From positions 248,001 to 312,000 of the forward strand of contig NZ_JADILU010000006.1 of the NCBI RefSeq assembly GCF_015319355.1: a stretch of 64,000 bases of DNA. Direction: 5' to 3'. Positions 8,789 through 17,769 of the stretch are shown piece after piece. The notes under the pieces are model-generated. The model was not told the origin of the DNA, did not search any database, and saw nothing but the letters and a program-made list of their open reading frames with translations. The first letter of the stretch is position 1. Each line of letters opens with the position of its first letter. Source of the DNA: Psychroserpens luteus (GTDB lineage Bacteria; Bacteroidota; Bacteroidia; Flavobacteriales; Flavobacteriaceae). Made by a program: the position numbers and the translations under genes.

Positions 8789-9202
8789 ATGAAGCAAGTA
8801 TTCCATAAAATAATGTCTTTTGCAATGGCTTTTGTAGTGTTATTCTCTACAATGTCGTTCACTATGAATATGCATTATTGTGGAGATACTTTAGTAGAAA
8901 CTGCGGTTTTTAAGAAAGCTAAAGGTTGTGGTATGGAAATGCAAACACCTTCAACCGAAGGTTGTTCTATAATCAAAAAAAACTGCTGTAATGACGAACA
9001 ATCAGTTGTTGATGGTCAAAACGAATTACAACTACAAGTCGATCAAATTTCTTTTGAGCAGCAAGTATTTATAGCTTCATTTGTCTATACTTATATTAAC
9101 CTTTTTGAAGGTTTAGATAATAATGTGTCTTCTTACGAAGCATATGAACCACCACTCGTCACAACGCAAATCTTTAAGTTAGACGAGACCTATTTAATCT
9201 GA
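8789..9202 (+). CDS. HYC_CC_PP family protein, copper-locus small exported protein
   Basis: A 137-residue protein with an N-terminal hydrophobic signal or anchor (MSFAMAFVVLFSTMSFT) and the features that name this family: HYC (His29-Tyr30-Cys31), a later Cys-Cys pair (KKNCCND) and a Pro-Pro motif (YEPPLV). Conserved His/Cys residues and location beside copper-efflux genes suggest metal binding in the periplasm, but no function is established to my knowledge. It lies at the left end of the metal locus with its own -7 box. A diverged paralogue is at 23257. Confidence 0.85.
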   Translation: MKQVFHKIMSFAMAFVVLFSTMSFTMNMHYCGDTLVETAVFKKAKGCGMEMQTPSTEGCSIIKKNCCNDEQSVVDGQNELQLQVDQISFEQQVFIASFVYTYINLFEGLDNNVSSYEAYEPPLVTTQIFKLDETYLI

Positions 9203-9311
9203 TTTTTAAAACAAAAGACTCTATTATCCAGTGATTTATATCATTAGGATGGTTTTCTGTATTCGGTGTTTTCTTAACACCAATGTCTAATTGTTTTAAA
9301 CATCAAACTTC

Positions 9312-12300
9312 ATGCTAAATAAAAGCATCAAATTTTTAATAGAAAATAAACTCGTAGCAGTTTTATTACTCGTCCTCTTTGTAGGTTGGGGAACTGTAAA
9401 TGCACCTTTTAATTGGGATACCGGATTTCTACCAAGTAATCCAGTAGCAGTAGATGCTATTCCTGATATAGGTGAAAACCAACAAATTGTTTTCACCAAA
9501 TGGGATGGTCGTTCACCACAAGATATCGAAGATCAGATTACGTATCCGCTAACCACTTCGCTATTGGGAATTCCTGGAGTAAAAACCATTCGTAGTTCTT
9601 CTATGTTTGGCTTCTCTAGTATCTACATCATTTTTGAGGAAGATATAGAATTTTACTGGAGTCGAAGCCGAATTTTAGAAAAGTTAAACTCGCTACCTAG
9701 TAACTTATTACCAAACGATGTAAATCCTGCTTTAGGACCTGATGCCACAGGTTTAGGTCAAATATATTGGTACACACTTGAAGGTAGAGATGAAAATGGA
9801 AACGTAACTGGTGGTTGGGATTTACATGAATTAAGAAGTATTCAAGATTACTATGTGAAATACGGATTGTCTTCTGCAAGTGGTGTCGCTGAAGTAGCTT
9901 CTATTGGTGGTTATGTTCAAGAATACCAAGTAGATGTTAATCCAGAATTAATGCGCCAATACAATATTAGTTTAAATCAAGTTGTAAAAGCGGTTAAAAG
10001 TAGTAATCAGGATATTGGTGCGCAGACATTAGAAATCAATCAAGCCGAATATTTAGTGAGAGGTTTAGGCTACGTAAAATCTGTTGAAGATATTGAAAAT
10101 GCTGTGGTGACTTCAGAAGATTTTACTTCAATTAAAATTAAAGATATTGGTAAGGTTACCTTAGGTCCTGCTGCACGAAGAGGCCTATTGGATAAGGAAG
10201 GTGCCGAAGTTGTTGGTGGTGTTGTAGTTGCAAGATATGGCGCAAACCCTATGGAAGTCATTACCAATGTCAAAGCAAAAATTAACGAGCTTAAAGGCGG
10301 TTTGCCATCTAAAGTTTTAGCAGATGGACGCACCTCTCAATTAACTGTGGTTCCTTTTTACGATCGTACAGAACTGATTGTAGAAACCTTAGATACGCTT
10401 AACGAAGCATTGACATTAGAGATATTAATTACCATTTTGGTGATTATAATTATGGTTTTTAATTTAAGAGCTTCCATTTTAATTTCAGGATTATTACCAG
10501 TTGCAGTCTTAATGGTTTTTGTTGCCATGAAACTATTTGACGTAGATGCCAATATTGTTGCGCTTTCTGGTATTGCTATTGCTATTGGAACTATGGTCGA
10601 TGTTGGCGTCATACTTGCCGAAAATATGATTCGACACCTCGATGATGATGCTTTAAGACTTCGCGAAGATGGTACAGCATACACTATAAATGAGGTTATT
10701 TATAACGCTACTGCAGAAGTTTCTGGAGCTATATTAACTGCAGTTTTAACTACCATTATCAGTTTTGTACCTGTATTTACGATGATTGGTGCCGAAGGAA
10801 AATTATTTAGACCCTTAGCCTTTACAAAAACGATGGCTTTATCAGCATCTTTGGTTATTGCCTTGTTTTTAATTCCACCATTTGCAGCGTATTTATTCAG
10901 AAAAACAACATTAAAAAATTCATTTAGATATTTTTTAAATGGCATTTTAATACTTGCGGGAATTGCAATTATTATTTACGGGTTTTGGTTAGGTTTACTC
11001 TTAGTGGCTTTCGGAATCACTGGTTTATTAGGTGTTTTAGGTAAAATAGATAAGAAGAAAATCAACCTCATAAATATTATTATTTCCTCGATTGCAATTG
11101 TTTTTCTACTTGCCGAATATTGGAGACCATTAGGTTTTAACCGCAGTATCATTGTCAATCTTATTTTTGTCGCTATTATTTGCTTCGGAATTTTAGGTGT
11201 GTTTTCTGTTTTCAGAAGGTATTATAGTCAGATTCTAAAGAGGGCTCTAGCCAATAAAGTATTGTTTTTAATAATTCCTGCGACCGTTCTTATATCTGGA
11301 TTTTGGATTATGAAAAATACAGGAAAAGAGTTTATGCCTTCCTTAAATGAAGGGTCGTTTTTATTAATGCCAACGTCCTTGCCTCATTCTGGTGTTGAAG
11401 AGAACAAACGTGTGCTTCAGCAATTAGACATGGCGGTTGCTACTATTCCAGAAATTGAAACTGTAGTCGGAAAAGCTGGTAGAACAGATTCATCTTTAGA
11501 TCCTGCGCCTTTATCTATGTATGAAAACATGATTCAATATAAATCGGAATATATGCGCAATTCCAAAGGAAAAAGACAGCGTTATAAAGTGAATGCTGAT
11601 GGGTTGTTTGAATTGAAAGATAATGTCATTCCGACAGAGCGAGGCACGAGTGACGAGGAATCTCATCAAGAGATTTTTCACGCTGTTCAGAATGACAAAA
11701 AAACACGTTTTATTCCTTCTGGAACATCTATTAAAGCAAATCAACTTATCGAAGATAACAATGGTGAATATTACAGAAACTGGCGACCAGAAATTAACAG
11801 TCCAGATGATATTTGGAATGAAATTGTAAGAGTCACCAAATTACCAGGCGTGACGTCTGCGCCTAAATTACAACCTATAGAAACCCGACTGGTAATGTTA
11901 CAAACTGGGATGCGTGCGCCAATGGGAATTAAAGTAAAAGGTCAAGATTTAAAACAAATTGAAGCTTTTGGATTACAATTAGAAAGTCTTTTAAAACAAG
12001 CGGAAGGCGTTAAAATAGAAGCTGTTTTTGCCGATAGAATTGTTGGAAAACCCTATTTGCTAATTGATATTGATAGAGAAAAAATAGCACGTTACGGTAT
12101 TTCTATCGAAGATGTACAAAGTGTTCTAAAAGTGGCCATTGGTGGTATGTCATTAACCCAAACCGTTGAAGGACGAGAACGTTATGGCGTTAGAGTGCGT
12201 TATCCAAGAGAGCTTCGTGGTAATCCAGAGGATATAAAAGACATTTATATTCCTGTAGAAACGGGTAGTCCTGTTCCTTTAAGTGAATTGGCAACCATTA

Positions 12301-13097
12301 AATACGAGCAAGGTCCACAAGTCATAAAAAGTGAAGACACCTTTTTAGTTGGGTATGTCTTGTTTGATAAATTGGATGGTTTTGCAGAAGTTGATGTTGT
12401 AGAAAATGCACAAGCCTTGTTTCAACAAAAAATAGAATCTGGAGATCTAATTGTTCCAAAAGGTATCAGTTATAAATTTACAGGTACTTATGAGAATCAA
12501 TTACGAGCAGAAAAAACATTGTCTGTTGTTGTTCCATTGGCATTAGCCATCATCTTTTTAATACTTTATTTTCAGTTTAAATCTGTAACCACATCGTTAA
12601 TGGTATTTACCGGAATTACGGTTGCGTTTGCAGGTGGTTTTATAATGATTTGGTTATATGGTCAAGATTGGTTTTTCAATTTTAGTTTGTTTGGCGAGAA
12701 TATGCGAGACCTCTTCAACATGAAAACCATCAATTTAAGTGTCGCTGTTTGGGTTGGTTTTATTGCACTATTTGGTATTGCTACAGATGATGGTGTGGTT
12801 ATGGCAACCTACTTAACGCAAACTTTTGATCGCGAAAAACCTTCTGACAAAAAAAGTATTAGAGCTGCTGCTTTACATGCTGCAGAAAAACGTATTCGTC
12901 CGTGTTTAATGACTACAGTGACTACCATTTTAGCGTTGTTACCTGTTTTGACATCTACAGGAAAAGGTAGCGATATTATGATTCCTATGGCAATTCCAAT
13001 ATTTGGAGGAATGGTAATAGACATTACTTCCTACTTTATTGTCCCGGTTTTATATAGCTGGAGAGAAGAGTTTAAATTAAAAAGAGCAAACAAATGA
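9312..13097 (+). CDS. cusA: CusA/CzcA-type heavy-metal RND efflux permease
   Basis: Inner-membrane proton-driven pump of a tripartite metal-efflux system, 1261 residues. It shows the HME-RND hallmarks: VDAIPDIGENQQIVFTKWDGRSPQDIEDQITYPL near the N-terminus, twelve predicted helices in two blocks, and PKLQPIETRLVMLQTGMRAPMGIKV and GIATDDGVVMATYL late in the protein. Its best fit is the monovalent Cu/Ag (CusA) branch, given the surrounding copper genes. Unusually, about 25 codons (residues 771-795) are made of an in-frame palindromic repeat at 11624-11697. The stop overlaps the next gene by 4 bases (ATGA). Confidence 0.96.
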   Translation: MLNKSIKFLIENKLVAVLLLVLFVGWGTVNAPFNWDTGFLPSNPVAVDAIPDIGENQQIVFTKWDGRSPQDIEDQITYPLTTSLLGIPGVKTIRSSSMFGFSSIYIIFEEDIEFYWSRSRILEKLNSLPSNLLPNDVNPALGPDATGLGQIYWYTLEGRDENGNVTGGWDLHELRSIQDYYVKYGLSSASGVAEVASIGGYVQEYQVDVNPELMRQYNISLNQVVKAVKSSNQDIGAQTLEINQAEYLVRGLGYVKSVEDIENAVVTSEDFTSIKIKDIGKVTLGPAARRGLLDKEGAEVVGGVVVARYGANPMEVITNVKAKINELKGGLPSKVLADGRTSQLTVVPFYDRTELIVETLDTLNEALTLEILITILVIIIMVFNLRASILISGLLPVAVLMVFVAMKLFDVDANIVALSGIAIAIGTMVDVGVILAENMIRHLDDDALRLREDGTAYTINEVIYNATAEVSGAILTAVLTTIISFVPVFTMIGAEGKLFRPLAFTKTMALSASLVIALFLIPPFAAYLFRKTTLKNSFRYFLNGILILAGIAIIIYGFWLGLLLVAFGITGLLGVLGKIDKKKINLINIIISSIAIVFLLAEYWRPLGFNRSIIVNLIFVAIICFGILGVFSVFRRYYSQILKRALANKVLFLIIPATVLISGFWIMKNTGKEFMPSLNEGSFLLMPTSLPHSGVEENKRVLQQLDMAVATIPEIETVVGKAGRTDSSLDPAPLSMYENMIQYKSEYMRNSKGKRQRYKVNADGLFELKDNVIPTERGTSDEESHQEIFHAVQNDKKTRFIPSGTSIKANQLIEDNNGEYYRNWRPEINSPDDIWNEIVRVTKLPGVTSAPKLQPIETRLVMLQTGMRAPMGIKVKGQDLKQIEAFGLQLESLLKQAEGVKIEAVFADRIVGKPYLLIDIDREKIARYGISIEDVQSVLKVAIGGMSLTQTVEGRERYGVRVRYPRELRGNPEDIKDIYIPVETGSPVPLSELATIKYEQGPQVIKSEDTFLVGYVLFDKLDGFAEVDVVENAQALFQQKIESGDLIVPKGISYKFTGTYENQLRAEKTLSVVVPLALAIIFLILYFQFKSVTTSLMVFTGITVAFAGGFIMIWLYGQDWFFNFSLFGENMRDLFNMKTINLSVAVWVGFIALFGIATDDGVVMATYLTQTFDREKPSDKKSIRAAALHAAEKRIRPCLMTTVTTILALLPVLTSTGKGSDIMIPMAIPIFGGMVIDITSYFIVPVLYSWREEFKLKRANK
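11624..11697. repeat. Flavobacterial palindromic repeat inserted within cusA coding sequence
   Basis: A 74-base element bounded by TGTCATTC and GAATGACA, with an inner AATCTC/GAGATT pair. This is the layout of a dispersed intergenic repeat I know from many flavobacterial genomes. One frame of its complement reads VILNSVKNL, a peptide often predicted spuriously from such repeats. Here it lies wholly inside cusA and stays open in the cusA frame, encoding residues such as TERGTSDEESHQEIFHAVQ. Confidence 0.8.
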
Positions 13098-14311
13098 ATA
13101 GAATAATTTTAATACTGATAGGTCTTTTAACGGTTAGTTTTTCTAATGCTCAAGAATTAGAGAAACACATAGAAGAGGCTTTAAATAACAATCCTGAAAT
13201 TCAAAAATTCGAGATGCAGTATAGCATTGCTGCCGAAAAAGTGAATGAAGTTAACACGCTTCCAAACACCGATTTTAGTGCTGGCTATTTTGTAAGTGAA
13301 CCAGAAACACGCACAGGAGCACAACGTTTTAAAGTTTCAGCAAAGCAAATGTTGCCTTGGTTTGGGACTATTACTTCACGCGAAAATTATGTAAGCGCAT
13401 TGGCTGATGCAAAATATGAAGACATTGTAATTGCTAAACGAAAGCTTGTTGCTTCGGTGTCGCAATCGTATTATAATCTTTACGCTAATAAAGCAAAACA
13501 AGAAGTTTTAAACGAGAATATTAAATTATTAGACACCTACGAAACATTAGCTTTAACCTCTGTTGAAGTTGGTAAAGCATCTGCAGTTGATGTATTGCGA
13601 TTGCAAATGCGTCAGAATGAAATGCAACAATTATTAGACATCTTAAGTCAACAATTTTTAGCAGAGCAAACTAATTTTAATAAGCTACTAAATCGGGATA
13701 AAACTATTGCTGTAAATGTTGTAAATGCATTGCATATGCCTTCAGAAGATTTTGAAATAAATTTGGAAAATTTAGTATTACATCCAGAATTGTTGAAGTA
13801 TGATAAACTGTTTGCTTCCGTAGAAAAATCAGAACTAGTAAATCAGAAAGAAAGCAATCCAATGATTGGTTTTGGTTTAGATTATATCGCCATTTCAGAA
13901 AGACCAAATATGAATTTTAATGATAACGGAAAGGATATAGTTATGCCAATGGTTTCGGTTTCCATTCCAATATTCAATAAAAAATACAAATCGCAAACCA
14001 AACAAAACGAATTACAACAACAGGAAATTGAATTCCAAAAGCAAGAACGATTTAATAGTTTAGAAACTTTGTTAGATAAAGCTATTAATGAAAGAATTTC
14101 AGCAAGAATAAGTTACAATACGCAAGCTAAAAATTTAAAACAAGCTAAAGATGCTGAAACTATTTTAATAAGAAGTTACGAAACAGGAACCATAGATTTT
14201 AATGATGTATTAGATATTCAAGAATTGCAATTGAAGTTTCAAATAAATGAAATAGAGTCGATTAGAAACTATTATGTGCAATCGACAATTATTAATTATT
14301 TAAGCAACTAG
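13094..14311 (+). CDS. TolC-family outer-membrane efflux protein (CusC-like)
   Basis: A 405-residue outer-membrane channel component for the adjacent CusA pump. A signal peptide (IILILIGLLTVSFSNAQ) precedes paired long amphipathic helices with the TolC pattern (EALNNNPEIQKFEMQYSIA; SVEVGKASAVDVLRLQMRQNEMQQLLD; SYETGTIDFNDVLDIQELQLKFQ). Length is that of the short Bacteroidota TolC proteins in metal operons. The ATG overlaps the cusA stop, and the next gene follows within 3 bases, so co-expression is clear. Confidence 0.93.
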   Translation: MNRIILILIGLLTVSFSNAQELEKHIEEALNNNPEIQKFEMQYSIAAEKVNEVNTLPNTDFSAGYFVSEPETRTGAQRFKVSAKQMLPWFGTITSRENYVSALADAKYEDIVIAKRKLVASVSQSYYNLYANKAKQEVLNENIKLLDTYETLALTSVEVGKASAVDVLRLQMRQNEMQQLLDILSQQFLAEQTNFNKLLNRDKTIAVNVVNALHMPSEDFEINLENLVLHPELLKYDKLFASVEKSELVNQKESNPMIGFGLDYIAISERPNMNFNDNGKDIVMPMVSVSIPIFNKKYKSQTKQNELQQQEIEFQKQERFNSLETLLDKAINERISARISYNTQAKNLKQAKDAETILIRSYETGTIDFNDVLDIQELQLKFQINEIESIRNYYVQSTIINYLSN

Positions 14312-14313
14312 AA

Positions 14314-16632
14314 ATGAAAAAACTAAAATATATAATAGTACTACTGTTAATTGCGATGCAATTTTCATTCGCACAATCCAAAGAAGGAAATGTAGATAAT
14401 CTTCCCGTAAAAGAATATACACTAACCATAAATAAAAAAATGGTTAACAAAGTAGATAAAGAGGTTATGGGAATGACTATTAATGGAACTATTCCTGGTC
14501 CTGTATTAGAATTTACAGAAGGAGAATATGCTGTAATCTATGTTAAAAATAATATGGATGTGGAAACTTCTATTCATTGGCATGGGCTGTTATTACCTAA
14601 CTTTTATGATGGAGTTCCTTATTTAACGACACCACCAATTGCTCCTGGTGAAACTTTTAAATATGAGTTTCCCTTAAAACAATCCGGAACCTATTGGTAC
14701 CATTCGCATACAATGTTGCAAGAACAAAGTGGTGTTTATGGATCTTTCGTGATTAAACCTAAAGAAAAAACGTTGGATTACGACAAGGAATTGGTATTAA
14801 TGTTATCCGATTGGACCAACGAAAAACCAATGAATGTTTTACGTAATTTAAAACGAGGGAACGAATGGTATAGTATGAAAAAAGGAACTGCCACACCATT
14901 AAATCAGGTAATCTCTAGAGGCGCATTTGGTGCGCAGTTAGATTTTTGGAGACAACGTATGGAAGGTGCAGACATTGCAGATGTCTACTATCCAGCATTT
15001 TTAATAAATGGAGAAGAAAGGATTGAATATCCAGATTTTAAGCCAGGAGAAAAAGTAAGGTTACGAATTATTGATGGTGCTGCATCATCTTCATTTTGGA
15101 TGACTTTTGGAGGGGAAACACCAATCTTGATAGCTTCAGATGGACTCGTTGTAATTCCTGTAAAAAAGAACAAAACCTTTATAGGTGTTGCTGAAACCTA
15201 TGATTTTATAGTAACCATTCCAGCCAAAGGAAAGTTAGAATTTAAAATTACAGCCCAAGATGGCTCTGGTACAGCTTCTGCGTTTTTAGGAAATGGCAAC
15301 ATACTTCCTGCTATGGAAGTTACAAGACCTGATAAAATTGGCATGATGCAAAAAATGGCAAAAATGAATATGAAAATGGGAGCACATGCCTTGAAATTTC
15401 AACCAAGAAAGGATGAACGCTATGACATGAAGGCGGAATATGGAATGCAAATGGATAATATGTCTGTAATGGATATGAGTAAACCAAAAGATTCTATGGG
15501 AATGGATAAAATGAAAGACATGAAAATGGATCACAGTAAAATGTCCATGGATAAGCGAGCAGATTCTAGTATGAATATGAAAGCTGATGATATGAAAATA
15601 GATGGTATGCAAGACATGGATATGTTTTCTGAGTATAATTATGATTATCTAAGATCTCCAAATAAAACAACGTATAGTAAAGACCTTCCTGTTAGAGATA
15701 TACTTTTAAATCTAACGGGTAATATGAACCGTTACATATGGAGTATTAATGGTGTGCCATTATCGGAAGCAGATAAAATAAAAATTAAGTCTGGTGAAGT
15801 TACTAGGATGACTTTTAACAACTTAACGATGATGCATCATCCAATGCACCTTCACGGACATTTCTTTAGAGTGATTAATAAAAATGGAGAATACTCACCT
15901 TTAAAACATACAGTAAACGTGCCACCAATGCAGGAAGTTACCATTGAGTTTTATGGAGATGAGTATGGAGATTGGTTCTTTCATTGTCACATATTGTATC
16001 ATATGATGAGTGGAATGACACGTATTGTAAGTTATGATACACCTCGAGATAAGCGCTTGGAAAAATTTCCTATAACTAAGTTGATTAAAGAAGATACGCA
16101 TATGTATTCTTGGGGCATGTTAGATGCAGCATCACATATGACTGAGTTTAATTATGTGATTTCAAATATTCGTAACCAATTTAATGTAACAGCCGAATAC
16201 GGTTGGAACGAAAACCTAGAGGCCGAGTTTACTTACGAACGCTATTTACACGATTATTTAAGAGTATTTGGAGGTGTAAATTTTGAAAATGAAATGGAAG
16301 ATTCGTTAGACGATATTGAAACCACTGCTGTTGCGGGAATTCGTTATCTAACGCCTTATTTATTCCAACTTGACGTACGTATGGATAGTAAATTAAGACC
16401 ACAAATAAGTTTCAGTAGAGAAATTATGATTTTCCCAAAAACAGCCATTTTTGGGAATTATGAATATCAAGCCGATTTTGGTTGGTTAGACGACCTACCT
16501 TCTGGAGACAATTTTAATAAAGAAGTCACTTGGAGTGTTGGAATAGAATATTTTTTATCCAAAAACTTTTCACTTATGGGAAGTCATGATAATCGTTTTG
16601 GAACTGGTGGAGGATTATCAGTTCGATTTTAA
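14314..16632 (+). CDS. Multicopper oxidase (CopA-like) with Met-rich insert and C-terminal CopB-like barrel domain
   Basis: A periplasmic or outer-membrane copper oxidase of 772 residues. It has a signal peptide (IIVLLLIAMQFSFAQ), cupredoxin copper motifs HWHG (near 90), YWYHSH (near 130), HHPMHLHGH (near 510) and FFHCHILYHMMSGM (near 555), the last two forming T1/T2/T3 ligands. A Met/His/Asp-rich stretch (about residues 348-440, many MxxM and DMKMD units) should bind Cu(I). After the oxidase ends, about 175 further residues (595-772) resemble CopB: alternating aromatic/hydrophobic strands, a TTAVAGIRYLTPYLFQLD segment and a terminal GGGLSVRF barrel signal. CopA and CopB are usually separate proteins; here they appear fused. 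Confidence 0.9.
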   Translation: MKKLKYIIVLLLIAMQFSFAQSKEGNVDNLPVKEYTLTINKKMVNKVDKEVMGMTINGTIPGPVLEFTEGEYAVIYVKNNMDVETSIHWHGLLLPNFYDGVPYLTTPPIAPGETFKYEFPLKQSGTYWYHSHTMLQEQSGVYGSFVIKPKEKTLDYDKELVLMLSDWTNEKPMNVLRNLKRGNEWYSMKKGTATPLNQVISRGAFGAQLDFWRQRMEGADIADVYYPAFLINGEERIEYPDFKPGEKVRLRIIDGAASSSFWMTFGGETPILIASDGLVVIPVKKNKTFIGVAETYDFIVTIPAKGKLEFKITAQDGSGTASAFLGNGNILPAMEVTRPDKIGMMQKMAKMNMKMGAHALKFQPRKDERYDMKAEYGMQMDNMSVMDMSKPKDSMGMDKMKDMKMDHSKMSMDKRADSSMNMKADDMKIDGMQDMDMFSEYNYDYLRSPNKTTYSKDLPVRDILLNLTGNMNRYIWSINGVPLSEADKIKIKSGEVTRMTFNNLTMMHHPMHLHGHFFRVINKNGEYSPLKHTVNVPPMQEVTIEFYGDEYGDWFFHCHILYHMMSGMTRIVSYDTPRDKRLEKFPITKLIKEDTHMYSWGMLDAASHMTEFNYVISNIRNQFNVTAEYGWNENLEAEFTYERYLHDYLRVFGGVNFENEMEDSLDDIETTAVAGIRYLTPYLFQLDVRMDSKLRPQISFSREIMIFPKTAIFGNYEYQADFGWLDDLPSGDNFNKEVTWSVGIEYFLSKNFSLMGSHDNRFGTGGGLSVRF

Positions 16633-16661
16633 ACAAATAATAATTATTAAATAAAAAAACA

Positions 16662-17303
16662 ATGAAGAATTTAAAAGTAACAACAGGAATTTTAGCAATA
16701 GCAATAGCATTAGTAACACTAACAGTAATGTCTTGTAAAGATACTAAAAAAGAACATAGTAATGAGGATAGTCTTCATACTGAAATGAGTGCTGATGAAA
16801 ATCATTCAGCAATGAATCATGACAATAGCAATGGGCATCATGATAATGAGAACAAAGAAATGACAATGAATGCTGATCAAGATGGCAACTCAGAACTCAT
16901 ACTTAAAGATTATTTTAATCTTAAAAATGCTTTGGTCGCAGATGATAATTCAAAAGCAAAAGAACTTGGAGGTAAATTAGCAAAAAGCCTTGTTAATTTA
17001 GATGTTTCTAAATACACAGACGCTCAAAAATCGGAACTAAACGAAATTATTGAAGATGCTGTGGAACACGCAGAGCATATTTCAGAAAGTCCAATGGCAC
17101 ATCAAAGAGAACATTTTAAAATTTTAAGCAAGGATGTAACGGATATGGTTACAATTACAGGAACAGCAAATACTTTATACGAACAGTTTTGCCCAATGTA
17201 TGATAAAGGTAGTGCTTGGTTAAGTATGAGCGAAGAAGTACGTAACCCTTATTATGGAAGTAAAATGCTAAAATGTGGAAAAGTACAGAAAGAGATTAAC
17301 TAA
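16662..17303 (+). CDS. DUF3347 domain lipoprotein
   Basis: A 213-residue predicted lipoprotein (hydrophobic segment then LTVMSC, acylated Cys25), a His/Met/Asp-rich linker (about residues 33-70), then a DUF3347 domain. The domain ends with EQFCPMYD, GSAWLSMSEEVRNPYYGSKM and LKCGKV, carrying two Cys and Met that could bind metal. The same domain forms the C-terminus of the adaptor at 20765. Function is unproven; context points to periplasmic copper handling. The next gene starts directly after its stop. Confidence 0.9.
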   Translation: MKNLKVTTGILAIAIALVTLTVMSCKDTKKEHSNEDSLHTEMSADENHSAMNHDNSNGHHDNENKEMTMNADQDGNSELILKDYFNLKNALVADDNSKAKELGGKLAKSLVNLDVSKYTDAQKSELNEIIEDAVEHAEHISESPMAHQREHFKILSKDVTDMVTITGTANTLYEQFCPMYDKGSAWLSMSEEVRNPYYGSKMLKCGKVQKEIN

Positions 17304-17756
17304 ATGAAAACTGTTAAAAACATAGTGTTGGTTTTAATGGTTGCTTTTGTGGGAATACAATTTATTCCCACAAAACGTAACCAAAGTGATACCGTTCCAG
17401 TAACCGATTTTATGTTAGTTAACAAAGTTCCAAATAACATAAAAAGCATGTTACAAGTATCATGTTATGATTGCCATAGTAACAACACAAATTATCCTTG
17501 GTATAATAAAATGCAACCTATTGCTTGGTTTTTAGAAGGTCATATAAATGAAGGTAAGGCTGAACTTAATTTTAGTGAATGGGACTCTTTATCAAACCGA
17601 AGAAAATTAAGTAAGCTTCGGTCAATTATTAAACAAATTGAAAGTGACAAAATGCCTTTAGAGTTTTATATATCGATTCATAAAGATGCAGAATTTTCAG
17701 AAGAAGAAAAAATAACTATTATCCAATGGATGACACAATTAAGAGACAGTTTATAA
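17304..17756 (+). CDS. Haem-binding domain protein with one CxxCH motif
   Basis: A 150-residue exported protein: N-terminal hydrophobic anchor ([16 protein letters not shown]), then the motif [14 protein letters not shown] typical of the Haem_bd family of single-haem cytochrome-like proteins. [17 protein letters not shown] and the final IIQWMTQLR segment also fit. It probably carries covalent c-type haem in the periplasm and may couple to the oxidase encoded upstream, which is inference. It abuts the DUF3347 gene without a gap and lies 13 bases before the P-type ATPase gene. Confidence 0.9.
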   Translation: MKTVKNIVLVLMVAFVGIQFIPTKRNQSDTVPVTDFMLVNKVPNNIKSMLQVSCYDCHSNNTNYPWYNKMQPIAWFLEGHINEGKAELNFSEWDSLSNRRKLSKLRSIIKQIESDKMPLEFYISIHKDAEFSEEEKITIIQWMTQLRDSL

Positions 17757-17769
17757 ATCATATAATATT

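Noticed and set aside
11511-11744. Open frame on the minus strand containing VILNSVKNL
   Set aside because: It is the translation of the palindromic repeat in cusA; this peptide is a common spurious prediction and the cusA frame is clearly the coding one.
15355-15630. Met/Asp/Lys repeats in the multicopper oxidase seen as a DNA repeat
   Set aside because: The units differ at the DNA level and are in frame; this is a Met-rich copper-binding insert.
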